Shown here in pieces: positions 1 through 8,552 of a stretch of DNA of 57,570 nucleotides. Both the position numbers and the translations under genes were made by a program. The stretch's first letter is position 1. Every line of letters starts with the position of its first letter. A model generated the notes under the pieces. It was not told the DNA's origin. It made no database searches and worked only from the letters and a program-made list of their open reading frames with translations. The DNA is taken from assembly GCA_934085975.1 (NCBI GenBank), contig CAKOHT010000010.1:1-57570 (forward strand), in the 5' to 3' direction. The DNA comes from an uncultured Cetobacterium sp. Its GTDB lineage: Bacteria > Fusobacteriota > Fusobacteriia > Fusobacteriales > Fusobacteriaceae.

Positions 1-40
1 CGAATCTTACCATCAGATTTGCAATATTAGGAAATTTATT

Positions 41-80
41 AAAAAAATAGAAAAGGCGTCAAAGGAAAAACCTTGACGCT
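41..80 (-). terminator. Terminator downstream of nusB
   Basis: An imperfect inverted repeat (55-65 with 71-80, one bulged base, five-base loop) is followed on the minus strand by a T-rich run (54 to 41). It would end the accB-accC-asp23-amaP-DUF2273-nusB transcript. The plus strand lacks a T-run after the stem. I see nothing convincing in the roughly 110 bases between it and nusB. Confidence 0.75.
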
Positions 81-192
81 GAGTTAAATTCATATTATTC
101 TAAAGAAAATATTAGAATTAAAATTAAAAAATATTAAATCTATTAATCTAGAAAAATTACTGAGGTTTACACAAAGATTTAAACACTCTCTA

Positions 193-600
193 TTATCTAT
201 TTTTTTCAACTACTACTTTTGCTAAAACACCATTGATAAACTCATGCGACTTCTCATCACCGTATCTCTTTGCCAACTCTACAACTTCATTGACAACTAT
301 CTCAGCTGGTACATCTTCAAATAGAACTTCATATGTCGCTATCTTCAAAAGAGCCTTTTCTACATTTCCTATTCTCTCCAGACTCCAACCCGTAATATTA
401 TCCTTCAATGTATCTGTAATTTTATCGTCATTTAAAGCCATTCCGTTAGAGTATTTTTCAATAAACTCTCTCTCATTTGTATTTAAATTAGTCTCGTCTC
501 TCAACAAATAACTGGCTAAAATTTCATCTATTTTTACCTCAGTTAGCTCCGATTCAAAAACTATTTTAAATAACTCTTCTCTTGCTACTCTTCTACTCAT
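193..600 (-). CDS. nusB: Transcription antitermination factor NusB
   Basis: NusB is an all-helical RNA-binding protein. With S10 (NusE) it binds boxA RNA and assembles the antitermination complex on rRNA operons. The 135-residue length is usual for the family. The N-terminus (SRRVAREELFKIVFE) and the C-terminal run VPAEIVVNEVVELAKRYGDEKSHEFINGVL, quoted here only as a landmark near residues 98-127, carry the conserved NEAVELAK-like and FVNGVL-like signatures. The start follows an AAGGAAA ribosome site. It is the last gene of the cluster, 13 bases after the DUF2273 gene, a position also seen in Firmicutes. Identification is firm. Confidence 0.95.
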   Translation of the reverse strand: MSRRVAREELFKIVFESELTEVKIDEILASYLLRDETNLNTNEREFIEKYSNGMALNDDKITDTLKDNITGWSLERIGNVEKALLKIATYEVLFEDVPAEIVVNEVVELAKRYGDEKSHEFINGVLAKVVVEKNR

Positions 601-613
601 TATGGTTTCCTTT

Positions 614-826
614 CTAATCTTTTAATCTATTTAATATTTGTTTTTTTAGCCTCTCTTGAAAATCTTTATCTCCTAACTTAAAACCAACAAATGCTAAACA
701 TAGTATAAACACCGTCTTCAAAATTCCATACTCAACTAAAAGAATCCCTATTATCAATCCTGAGATAGCATATAGATATTTCTTAAAATTAAGAATAAAA
801 TTTTCAATAATTTTTTCTAACATCAT
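614..826 (-). CDS. DUF2273 small membrane protein
   Basis: A 70-residue protein with a basic amphipathic N-terminus, one or two hydrophobic segments (about residues 18-50, including YLYAISGLIIGILLVEYGI) and a charged C-terminal tail. This matches DUF2273, a small membrane protein usually encoded beside asp23 and amaP in Firmicutes. Its biochemical role is unknown; context suggests envelope stress or membrane anchoring with AmaP and Asp23. Two ATG codons stand in tandem (826 and 823); either could start, served by a GGGGGAA site at the end of amaP. It lies 12 bases after amaP and is surely cotranscribed. Confidence 0.8.
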   Translation of the reverse strand: MMLEKIIENFILNFKKYLYAISGLIIGILLVEYGILKTVFILCLAFVGFKLGDKDFQERLKKQILNRLKD

Positions 827-838
827 ATCTACTTCCCC

Positions 839-1357
839 CTACTCCATTGAGTCTCTTCTAGCTGATAATCTAGAGATTTTTACCTCTATATAGTCAACTT
901 TTAAGTCTAATTTCTGCTCTAAGTTAGCTTTTACTAAATTTTGTATATCTATAGTTTTTGCTGATAAGTTATTATTTGATATCATATCTAAGTTCAACTT
1001 AACAAAATATTTACTTCCTCTATTTCCACAATCTATTTTTAAACTTTTTATATCATTATCTTTTGACAAACTCTCTCTTATTAGATTCTTGACTGTATCT
1101 GTTGAAATATGAACTGAGCCATGTTCATTTTTTATGACATAATCTTTTTCTTTAGAAAAATTAGATAATAATTTTAATATTGATATACACGCATAGATTA
1201 AGCATATATTAAAAACAATAACTTTAAATATAAGTGAGCTTGTATTTATTGTTACAAAATATTGTGGCATTGTTATATATCCTATTCCTGTTATAGATAT
1301 AATAAATATTCCTATCCAAGCAAAGAAAAATATTAATTTTTTTATCAATAAACTCAC
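839..1357 (-). CDS. amaP: Alkaline shock response membrane anchor protein AmaP
   Basis: The 172-residue protein has two transmembrane segments near the N-terminus (about residues 6-28 and 40-63). A soluble C-terminal domain follows (about 70-172) that itself resembles an Asp23-like fold (VHISTDTVKNLIRESL, then a conserved RLSARRDS end). In Staphylococcus aureus AmaP tethers Asp23 to the membrane. The gene follows asp23 directly, separated by a stem-loop at 1375-1396. The family call rests on topology, gene order and the domain pattern. A role in an LPS-bearing cell is inference. Confidence 0.85.
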   Translation of the reverse strand: MSLLIKKLIFFFAWIGIFIISITGIGYITMPQYFVTINTSSLIFKVIVFNICLIYACISILKLLSNFSKEKDYVIKNEHGSVHISTDTVKNLIRESLSKDNDIKSLKIDCGNRGSKYFVKLNLDMISNNNLSAKTIDIQNLVKANLEQKLDLKVDYIEVKISRLSARRDSME

Positions 1358-1374
1358 CCCTATAAAGAAAGATT

Positions 1375-1396
1375 AGAGGCGTAAGAAAACGCCTCT
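1375..1396 (-). promoter_or_regulatory. Stem-loop between asp23 and amaP
   Basis: An eight-base perfect inverted repeat (AGAGGCGT at 1375-1382, ACGCCTCT at 1389-1396) with a six-base loop lies in the 51-base asp23-amaP gap. On the minus strand it is followed by AATCTTTC, a poor T-run, so it is more likely a partial terminator or 3'-end stabiliser than a full stop. It could keep asp23 message more abundant than amaP/DUF2273/nusB. That role is inferred. Confidence 0.55.
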
Positions 1397-1408
1397 TTCA
1401 TATTTTAA

Positions 1409-1786
1409 TTATACAACCTCTATATCTTCATACTTATCTTCATATTCGTCTGTTAAAATTTTTACATCTTGTACAAACACATTTACCTCTACAACTTTTA
1501 ATCCAGTCATTGTACTTACTGCAGTTAAAACATTTTTTTGGACATTTTGAGCCACTTCAGATATTTGATATCCGTATTCAACTATTATATAGATTTCTAC
1601 ACTGCACTCTTTCTCTCCAACTTCTACTTTAACACCATTTGTAAGTCTCTTCTTTCCTAGCATCTTACTAACTTCATCCGCTACTCCACCTGCTAATTTA
1701 TAAACTCCAGAAACATCTTGTGCTGCCTTTGCTGATATAGTCTTGACAACATCATCTGCTATCTTTATATTTCCTAACTCGTTCAT
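1409..1786 (-). CDS. Asp23/Gls24 family protein (YqhY-like)
   Basis: The 125-residue protein begins with the family signature: GNIKIADDVVKTISAKAA, then a V-S-GVYKLAGG stretch, then a VEVGEKECSVEIYIIVEYG strand pair. Asp23 proteins are abundant, cytoplasmic and recruited to the membrane by AmaP. The accB-accC-asp23-nusB order equals that of yqhY in Bacillus subtilis, where loss of YqhY selects mutations in acetyl-CoA carboxylase genes. The start follows a GGAGGTG site. The C-terminus is very acidic (DEYEDKYEDIEVV). Family membership is firm; a function in carboxylase control is inference from gene order. Confidence 0.9.
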   Translation of the reverse strand: MNELGNIKIADDVVKTISAKAAQDVSGVYKLAGGVADEVSKMLGKKRLTNGVKVEVGEKECSVEIYIIVEYGYQISEVAQNVQKNVLTAVSTMTGLKVVEVNVFVQDVKILTDEYEDKYEDIEVV

Positions 1787-1852
1787 AAAACACCTCCGTA
1801 GATATTATTATATATATTATTACATTTATTTAAAATTTTTCCTAGCTATTAT

Positions 1853-3199
1853 TTAGTTTTTTTCAAAATTTTCTTCAATAAATTTTGTTGTAACCTTTCC
1901 CGCTTTATATACCTTATTGTCCAGCACCTCTAAATGAAACGGAATTGTTGTATCAATCCCTTCTATAATAAACTCATTTAATGCTCTTTTCATCTTTTCG
2001 ATAGCTTCCTCTCTGGTAATTCCATGAACAATAAGTTTTCCAATCATAGAATCATAATATGGGGATATCTCGTATCCTTGATATGAATGTGAATCCACTC
2101 TTACTCCAGGACCTCCAGGAACAATATAAGTTTCCAATTTCCCCGGGGATGGTAAAAATCCTGCCGTTGTATCCTCCGCATTTATTCTACACTCTATAGC
2201 GTGCCCAAATAATACAACATCCTCCTGAGATATATTTATTCTCTCTCCTTCAGCAACCTTAATTTGTAACTTAATTATATCTATTCCTGTCACCATCTCT
2301 GTCACTGTATGTTCAACTTGAACTCTTGTGTTCATTTCCATGAAGTAAAAATTATCATCTTTATCAACTAAAAACTCCAAAGTTCCCGCAGAATCATAAT
2401 TAATCGATTTTGCTAATTTTACAGCAGCTTCACCCATTGCTTTTCTAACTTTTGATGGCAATTTATACGATGGAGCTTCCTCTATTAATTTTTGATGTCT
2501 TCTTTGAATAGAACAATCTCTCTCTCCTAAGTGGATAACATTTCCATGTTTGTCACCCATAATTTGAATTTCAACGTGTCTTGGATTTTCGACAAATTTT
2601 TCTATATAGACATCTGGATTTCCAAATGCAGACTCCGCTTCTGTTTGGGCTGCAATGATTTTACTTTCTAGCTCTTCCGGAGTTCTAGCTAATCTCATCC
2701 CTTTTCCACCACCGCCAGCAGTAGCTTTTATCATTACTGGATATCCTATTCTCTCTTCAACTTCTTTTCTAGCTTCCTCTATACTTCTTATTATTCCAGT
2801 TCCATTTGTCAATGGTACATCATTTTCTATAGCTGTTTTTCTAGCTGTCGCTTTATCACCCATACTTTCAATAGCTTCTGGACTTGGTCCAATAAACGTT
2901 ATATTATGAGTTTGACATATTCTTGCAAATCTAGCATTTTCAGATAAAAATCCATATCCCGGATGTATTGCATTTGCCCCTGTTATCTCTGCTGCCGCCA
3001 ATATATTGGGTATTTTTAAATATGATTCCGTACTTAAAGGTCCCCCTATACAAACTGCTTCATCCGCTAATCTAACGTGTAAACTATCTTTATCTGCCTC
3101 TGAATATACAGCGACTGTCTTTATTCCTAACTCTCTCGCTGCTCTTATTATCCTAACAGCAATTTCACCCCTATTAGCAATCAATATTTTTTTAAACAT
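1853..3199 (-). CDS. accC: Biotin carboxylase subunit of acetyl-CoA carboxylase
   Basis: AccC uses ATP and bicarbonate to carboxylate biotin held on the carrier protein, the first half-reaction of malonyl-CoA synthesis. The protein has 448 residues, normal for AccC. It shows the N-terminal domain ([14 protein letters not shown]), the ATP-grasp glycine loop [10 protein letters not shown] (about 162-171), the catalytic region with [14 protein letters not shown] (about 287-300), and the C-terminal domain with [12 protein letters not shown]. All expected motifs look intact. It starts 13 bases after the accB-like gene behind a GGGAGG site. Confidence 0.97.
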   Translation of the reverse strand: MFKKILIANRGEIAVRIIRAARELGIKTVAVYSEADKDSLHVRLADEAVCIGGPLSTESYLKIPNILAAAEITGANAIHPGYGFLSENARFARICQTHNITFIGPSPEAIESMGDKATARKTAIENDVPLTNGTGIIRSIEEARKEVEERIGYPVMIKATAGGGGKGMRLARTPEELESKIIAAQTEAESAFGNPDVYIEKFVENPRHVEIQIMGDKHGNVIHLGERDCSIQRRHQKLIEEAPSYKLPSKVRKAMGEAAVKLAKSINYDSAGTLEFLVDKDDNFYFMEMNTRVQVEHTVTEMVTGIDIIKLQIKVAEGERINISQEDVVLFGHAIECRINAEDTTAGFLPSPGKLETYIVPGGPGVRVDSHSYQGYEISPYYDSMIGKLIVHGITREEAIEKMKRALNEFIIEGIDTTIPFHLEVLDNKVYKAGKVTTKFIEENFEKN

Positions 3200-3212
3200 A
3201 AAATCCTCCCAA

Positions 3213-3626
3213 TTATCTTGCCGTGGTCTTCACTTTTAATAACACTTTACCGTAGTCAACTACTCCACCATCTTCCACAGTTATGTCCGTCACTTCTCCA
3301 CCCACTGTGGCTTTTAAAGGTGTTTTTAATCCCATTACATAGATGTAACCAAGATCTTGTCCCACTTTTATTCTATCACCTATTTTAACAACATCCTTAT
3401 AAAAATATTTTCCTATTCCCGTAGAGACTACTGCTTTTATATTTTCCTCTTTTTTATTAATCTCTTTTAGAGGTTGTGGAGTTTCTCTAGACATTACAAC
3501 TTTTGGCTGTGGAGATTTTTTCACTTTTATTTTTAAATTCTCATTTTCCTCATAACTAATCTCAGTTAATCCACATTCACTTAAGATATCAATTAAATCT
3601 TCAATTTGAAATTCTTCTTTTTTCAT
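3213..3626 (-). CDS. Biotin carboxyl carrier protein-like protein lacking the biotinylation lysine
   Basis: A 137-residue AccB homologue: helical N-terminal part (1-35), linker (36-62) and a C-terminal biotinyl-like domain (63-134). Aligned by eye with Escherichia coli AccB, the EAMKMM hairpin reads YVMGLK (96-101), so glycine 99 occupies the position of the biotin-accepting lysine; the flanking VGQ, GGEV and VEDG strands remain. The codons read cleanly with no sign of a frameshift. It may be a non-biotinylated regulatory subunit, like plant BADC proteins, or use lysine 101. The start at 3626 follows GGAGG; an upstream in-frame ATG at 3650 lacks one. The gene abuts accC. Confidence 0.8.
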   Translation of the reverse strand: MKKEEFQIEDLIDILSECGLTEISYEENENLKIKVKKSPQPKVVMSRETPQPLKEINKKEENIKAVVSTGIGKYFYKDVVKIGDRIKVGQDLGYIYVMGLKTPLKATVGGEVTDITVEDGGVVDYGKVLLKVKTTAR

Positions 3627-3670
3627 AACTCCTCCATCAGTTTTTATCACTTATTCTAACATAATTTAAA

Positions 3671-3704
3671 AAATCATTCAAGATTACATTACAAGTGTAA
3701 TCTT
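3671..3704 (-). terminator. Possible terminator after dnaE
   Basis: A nine-base perfect inverted repeat (AAGATTACA 3680-3688, TGTAATCTT 3696-3704) overlaps the dnaE stop. On the minus strand it is followed by GAATGATTTTTT. The stem is AT-rich and the T-run is offset by five bases, so termination may be partial, leaving some read-through into the accB-like gene. Confidence 0.45.
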
Positions 3705-6700
3705 ATTTGATAACTACACTTTTTTCTCCTAATAATTCCTCTATTTTTTTTATTAATTTAGGTGTTATTTCAACCGACAACTTTGAGTTTTTTAACTCCT
3801 TATTTCCATCAATATCTATGGCAAAACTTAAAGGAACATCTCCTTTACTGTTCAAAAGAATCTCTTTTAGTCTATTGTATTTATCTTTAGATTTTTCATT
3901 TATCAATATATACATTCTATTTTTTTTATTAAATTCGATAGAGTTTAAAGCTTTTATACTCTTTACAACCAACTTTTTATTTTCATTTCCATTAAAATAA
4001 TCCACTTGAATACTTCCATCTATTACTACCGCTTTTCCTTCTAATTCCACACTTAAATAATCTTTATATTCCCGTGGGAAAATAATTCCAGAAATCTGAT
4101 CGTAATAATCCTCTAGAATAAAAGTACACATTGGTTCTCTTGTTTTTTTTGTCAAAATTTTTTTTACATCCCTTAGTATACCATAAGTTTTAACCATATG
4201 TAGTGGATTTTCTAATTTTATCTCTGAAACCTTGTTCATTTTATAAGTTTTTATTAACCAGTCATACCTATCTAAAGGATGTGCACTATAATAAAATCCT
4301 AAAAATTCCTTCTCCTTCTCTAATTTCTCATCTGGAGTAAAATCTGTTACATCTGGAAAAACAAAGTTTACTACTTCTGATTTTGCTCCTCCAAAAAGAT
4401 TCATCTGTTGGATATCATCTTCTTTGATTTTTTTATTTGCATAATCAATAACTTTTTCAATCGATTCTATCTTTTGCTTACGATTTCCAGGAAGAGAATC
4501 TAAAGCTCCAGAATAAACCAACGCTTCTATATTTTTTTTATTAAGTCCTTGTCCTCTCAATCTATATATAAAGTCCTCATATCTTAAATAGTTTCCATTT
4601 TTTTCAAACTCCATTTGTATTTTTTGAGCCAGACTCTCTCCCACATTTTTTATAGCTGCTAAAGAAAATCTGATTCCTCCATTCTCCACAGTAAATTTAG
4701 ATACTGGATTATTGACGTCTGATAATTTCAACTCTAACTTGTGAGCCTTTGCATCCTCTATGTAAAATGCAACATTTTCAACATTACTTTTCTCAGAAGT
4801 CATTATAGAAGCATAGTACTCCTCTGGATAGAAACACTTAAAGTATGCAGTCCAATAGGCAATTAGTGCATATGCTGCCGAATGAGATTTATTAAATCCA
4901 TATCCTGCAAACTTATCTATCAAATCAAATATTTCCTCTGCTTTTTCCTTAGAATAACCGTTGTCTATAGATCTCTTTACAAACTTCTCCCTGTTCTCAT
5001 CCATTATAGAAGCTTGTTTCTTTCCCATCGCTCTTCTTAAAAGATCAGCTTCACCTAAAGAATAACTTGCCATTATATTGGCTATTTTCATAACCTGCTC
5101 TTGGTACAGTATAACTCCATATGTCTCTTTTAATACTTTTTCTAAAGTTGGATGAGGATATTTTATCTCCTCTAAGCCATTTTTACAATTTATAAAACTT
5201 TCAACCATACCTGATCCAAGCGGTCCTGGACGATAAAGGGCCAACAACGCTATGACATCCTCAAATCTATTTGGTTTTAATTGAACCAATATTTTCCTTA
5301 TACCTATAGATTCCAGTTGAAATACCCCTAAACTATCTCCAGATGAGAGCATCTCATATACTGAAGTTTCATTTAATGAAATCTCTTCTAATTTTATGTT
5401 TTTTCCTTTACTTTCCCTAATATATTCAATAGTTCTCTGAATATTCGTCAAATTTCTAAGCCCTAGAAAATCCATTTTAAGCAGTCCTAACTCTTCCAAT
5501 TCCTTCATTTGGTACTGCGTAGAAATCTTATGCTCCTTGTTATCGCTGTATAAAGGTACCACATCCATCAAAGAATCCTTTGTTATTACAACCCCCGCAG
5601 CATGAATAGATGCGTGTCTCACTTTATTTTCCAATCTTTGTGATAAATTTATTAGATTTCTAATCTCACTATCCTCTACATATAACTCTCTTAACTCTGA
5701 ATTTGCTTTTAATGCTTCTTCTAAAGTTGAAAATGCGGGTATTAATTTTGCCACCTTATCTACTTTTATCAAATTGACATCCAGAACTCTCCCTACATCT
5801 CTTAAAGCTGCTCTGGCTTTCATTCTTCCAAATGTTATTATCTGTGCTACTTTATCTTCTCCATATTTTTGAGTTACATACTCAATTACTTCTTCTCTTC
5901 TTTCCTGACAAATATCTATATCTATATCTGGCATAGAAACTCTTTCAGGGTTTAAAAATCTTTCAAAGATTAGGTTATACTTTATAGGATCCAAGTCTGT
6001 TATTTTTAAAGCATATGCAACCAAACTTCCTGCCGCTGAACCCCTTCCAGGTCCAATCGGTATATTTTTTCCCTTTGCATAGGAGATAAAATCCCACACA
6101 ACTATAAAGTACTCCTCATACCCCATCTTTAAAATAACATCCAATTCGTACTCTACTCTTTTTAGAAGCTCTTCACTTAACCCAGTTGGGTATCTTTGAG
6201 ACAAGCCTTTATATACTATTTTTCTTAAAAACTCCCCGGGAGTTTTTACACAGCTTGGAATTTCGTATTTGGGAAATTTTAACTCTCCAAATTCTAAGTT
6301 CAGATTGCATCTATCGGCTATCTCTTCCGTCGTATCAATAGCTTCTATAAATTCATCACCTAAAGAGTTTATAACCTCCATTCTACTCTTTAAAAATAGT
6401 TCTTTAGTCTCTATTTTCATCCTATTTGTGTCCGAAACTTTAGCTCCGGTCTGAATACAAATTACCAAATCTTGTAATACATGATCACCTTCATATACAT
6501 AATGAGTATCATTTGTCGCCACACATTTCAACCCATGTTTTTTAGAGTATCTTTGTAACTCTTTATTCAGCTCCCTTTGACCATCAATCCCATTTCCTTG
6601 AATCTCTAAATAGAAATTTTCTTTACCAAAAATTTCTACATATTCCTCTATCTTTTTGTCTATAACTTTTTCATTTTCATTTTCAAGAATTGCTCTTGAA

Positions 6701-7119
6701 ATCTCTCCTTGCATACACGCTGACAAAGCAATGATTCCCTCGCTATGTTCTTTCAAAAACTCTTTATCAATACGAGGTCTATAATAAAATCCTTTTAAAA
6801 ACCCCATTGATGATATTTTTAAAAGATTTTTGTATCCAGTCAAATTTTTAGCCAAAAGTATTAAATGAAAGTTCCTTCCCTCTTTTTTTTCCATTTGAAA
6901 CTCTGATATATATGCTTCAATACCTATAATTGGTTTAATTCCCTTTTTCATGGCATATTTATAAAACTCTATAGCTCCATACATATTCCCATGATCTGTT
7001 ATAGCTATAGCTTTCATATTCAAGCTCTTAGCTCTTTCCAAATACTCCTCTATCTTTCCAACCCCATCTAGGAGACTGTATTCTGTATGTAAGTGTAAAT
7101 GAACAAAATTCCTATTCAT
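3703..7119 (-). CDS. dnaE: DNA polymerase III alpha subunit (DnaE)
   Basis: Replicative polymerase of the DnaE1 type, 1138 residues, close to the 1160 of E. coli. The N-terminal PHP domain opens with HLHLHTEYSLLDG (7-19). The polymerase core has GPGRGSAAGSLVAY (about 350), the metal-binding PDIDID (about 394-399) and KMDFLGLRNL carrying the third aspartate (about 548). RPGPLGSGM and the fingers region follow (YGFNKSHSAAYA near 745), and the C-terminus holds the OB and tau-binding regions. No 3'-5' exonuclease insert is seen, so it is not PolC. The ATG at 7119 follows GAGGAGG and overlaps the end of the MFS gene by eight bases. Confidence 0.97.
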   Translation of the reverse strand: MNRNFVHLHLHTEYSLLDGVGKIEEYLERAKSLNMKAIAITDHGNMYGAIEFYKYAMKKGIKPIIGIEAYISEFQMEKKEGRNFHLILLAKNLTGYKNLLKISSMGFLKGFYYRPRIDKEFLKEHSEGIIALSACMQGEISRAILENENEKVIDKKIEEYVEIFGKENFYLEIQGNGIDGQRELNKELQRYSKKHGLKCVATNDTHYVYEGDHVLQDLVICIQTGAKVSDTNRMKIETKELFLKSRMEVINSLGDEFIEAIDTTEEIADRCNLNLEFGELKFPKYEIPSCVKTPGEFLRKIVYKGLSQRYPTGLSEELLKRVEYELDVILKMGYEEYFIVVWDFISYAKGKNIPIGPGRGSAAGSLVAYALKITDLDPIKYNLIFERFLNPERVSMPDIDIDICQERREEVIEYVTQKYGEDKVAQIITFGRMKARAALRDVGRVLDVNLIKVDKVAKLIPAFSTLEEALKANSELRELYVEDSEIRNLINLSQRLENKVRHASIHAAGVVITKDSLMDVVPLYSDNKEHKISTQYQMKELEELGLLKMDFLGLRNLTNIQRTIEYIRESKGKNIKLEEISLNETSVYEMLSSGDSLGVFQLESIGIRKILVQLKPNRFEDVIALLALYRPGPLGSGMVESFINCKNGLEEIKYPHPTLEKVLKETYGVILYQEQVMKIANIMASYSLGEADLLRRAMGKKQASIMDENREKFVKRSIDNGYSKEKAEEIFDLIDKFAGYGFNKSHSAAYALIAYWTAYFKCFYPEEYYASIMTSEKSNVENVAFYIEDAKAHKLELKLSDVNNPVSKFTVENGGIRFSLAAIKNVGESLAQKIQMEFEKNGNYLRYEDFIYRLRGQGLNKKNIEALVYSGALDSLPGNRKQKIESIEKVIDYANKKIKEDDIQQMNLFGGAKSEVVNFVFPDVTDFTPDEKLEKEKEFLGFYYSAHPLDRYDWLIKTYKMNKVSEIKLENPLHMVKTYGILRDVKKILTKKTREPMCTFILEDYYDQISGIIFPREYKDYLSVELEGKAVVIDGSIQVDYFNGNENKKLVVKSIKALNSIEFNKKNRMYILINEKSKDKYNRLKEILLNSKGDVPLSFAIDIDGNKELKNSKLSVEITPKLIKKIEELLGEKSVVIK

Positions 7120-8305
7120 CCGCTCCTCCTCTCAATGGTTTTTCCATTTTAAAATTTTTATAAAAAACTGCAGTTCCGATTAAGTATAAAATCACCGTTA
7201 TATAATATGGAAAATTATATGATATATTTTCCATCATATATCCTGCGATAATCATACTTATCGCTCTTGTCACATTTGATGACATAGATACTACACTGCT
7301 CATCAATGCTCTATTTTCATAATCTACGGTCTCTAAAGATATATTTTGAATGAGTGGTTGATTTAAATTCATCAACGTTGATCTCAAAAGAAAAGCAACT
7401 CCCAATATAAAAATATTTTGAGGAAAAGCAATCGATATCAAAAATGGAATTGATAGCAGTTGGCATATTACAACAGTGTTTTCTCTTCCTAAAACTTTGG
7501 ATATATACGGAACTGACAATCCACCTACAACTAATCCCAACTGAGATAATCCCATAATAACTCCAACCTTTTCATTGTCTATATTTAAAGAAAATTTTAA
7601 ATATACACTAAAAAATGGAACTACCAGCCCTGCTCCAAACCCTATTATTGTATTATACATAACAAATTTTAAAGCCTGACCACTCATAACCTCTTTAAAA
7701 CCTTTAAAAAAATCTTTGCTTTTTTTATTTTTTGTTATCTCTCTCCCCTTTAAACCGCTTAAAGGATAAAAACTAAATAAAATTAAAAAAGCACAAAGTA
7801 AATAAACCAATGGAATCGATTTTTCTGCTGCAAAAATTTTTCCAAAAGTTTTAATTAGTTTCCCAGCACCATAACTAGTACAGACAGTTCCTAAGCTCTG
7901 ACTCACAAAATTTTTACTAAAAACTTTAACTCTATCTTCCTCTGAAGAGTTTTCGATCAAAAGTACTCCTATGGAAGAAAATGGAAATCCATAGCCCATC
8001 CCCATCAATCCAGAAAATATTTTAATTAAAAATGAGTCCGTTATAAAACTTACACCTAAAACTCCTATACTCATTAGAACTAATCCCAATGAAATAGTTT
8101 TTTTAAAACCTACTTTTGAACTCAGATAAGCATTCAACATTGATCCCACTGCTATTGAAACACTTCCTATTGAGAGCACTTGCCCTACTATTCCCTCCCC
8201 AAACCCCAAATTTTTGACGTGTATCCCTGTAAAAACATTAAATACACCTGAAATTATTGCTGTTGTAATTACGTTTATTAAGATAATTCTATCAATCTGT
8301 TTCAG
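7112..8305 (-). CDS. MFS transporter, probable CTG start
   Basis: A twelve-helix major facilitator protein of unknown substrate. The ATG/GTG/TTG-based reading frame opens only at a TTG at 8209, which has no ribosome site and would delete most of helix 1. The same frame runs upstream to CTG at 8303-8305, adding 32 residues that form helix 1 (RIILINVITTAIISGVFNVF). A GGGGGAG site lies six bases before that CTG, and an in-frame TAG sits three codons before the GGG of that site region. No ATG, GTG or TTG lies between. I therefore favour CTG initiation; sequencing error is an alternative. The gene overlaps dnaE by eight bases, suggesting coupled translation. Similar proteins are drug or sugar exporters, but nothing here names the cargo. 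Confidence 0.75.
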   Translation of the reverse strand: MKQIDRIILINVITTAIISGVFNVFTGIHVKNLGFGEGIVGQVLSIGSVSIAVGSMLNAYLSSKVGFKKTISLGLVLMSIGVLGVSFITDSFLIKIFSGLMGMGYGFPFSSIGVLLIENSSEEDRVKVFSKNFVSQSLGTVCTSYGAGKLIKTFGKIFAAEKSIPLVYLLCAFLILFSFYPLSGLKGREITKNKKSKDFFKGFKEVMSGQALKFVMYNTIIGFGAGLVVPFFSVYLKFSLNIDNEKVGVIMGLSQLGLVVGGLSVPYISKVLGRENTVVICQLLSIPFLISIAFPQNIFILGVAFLLRSTLMNLNQPLIQNISLETVDYENRALMSSVVSMSSNVTRAISMIIAGYMMENISYNFPYYITVILYLIGTAVFYKNFKMEKPLRGGADE

Positions 8306-8335
8306 CTTTATCTCCCCCTAAAATTGACCTAGTAT

Positions 8336-8341
8336 ATTATA
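8336..8341 (-). promoter_or_regulatory. Promoter -10 for the MFS-dnaE transcript
   Basis: A perfect TATAAT on the minus strand lies downstream of the terminator at 8356-8389 and about 31 bases before the CTG start at 8305. No good -35 hexamer is visible because the region upstream is the terminator T-run. Confidence 0.5.
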
Positions 8342-8355
8342 CAACATAACGTAGT

Positions 8356-8389
8356 AAAAAAAAATACTTCTAAATATTTATTAGAAGTA
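8356..8389 (-). terminator. Terminator of the rlmA-like gene
   Basis: A nine-base perfect stem (TACTTCTAA 8365-8373, TTAGAAGTA 8381-8389) is followed on the minus strand by nine T residues (8364-8356). It separates the methyltransferase transcript from the MFS-dnaE promoter. Confidence 0.8.
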
Positions 8390-8401
8390 CAAAAAATAAT
8401 G

Positions 8402-8434
8402 AAACGACCTTCCGGGGGGGATAGAAGGTCGTTT
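8402..8434. repeat. 11-bp perfect hairpin with a G7 loop
   Basis: AAACGACCTTC (8402-8412) and GAAGGTCGTTT (8424-8434) pair perfectly around CGGGGGGGATA. A second G7 tract (8438-8444) in an almost identical context lies just to its right. Neither strand has a strong T-run directly after the stem. It sits in the 247-base gap between the methyltransferase and the MFS gene, in addition to the ordinary terminator at 8356-8389. Its G-rich loop is unlike anything else in this AT-rich window. Function not known. Confidence 0.7.
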
Positions 8435-8552
8435 ACAGGGGGGGATTAAATAATACTTTTGTAAGTATAAATTCTTCTCATAGTAAAAAATTATTGCTAA
8501 CTTTTTAACTACACCTTTTTGACGTAATTTTTTTTATAAAAGTTTTATTTTT

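Noticed and set aside
91..93. Minus-strand ATG opening a short frame across the first terminator
   Set aside because: No ribosome site and random composition; it reads through a terminator hairpin.
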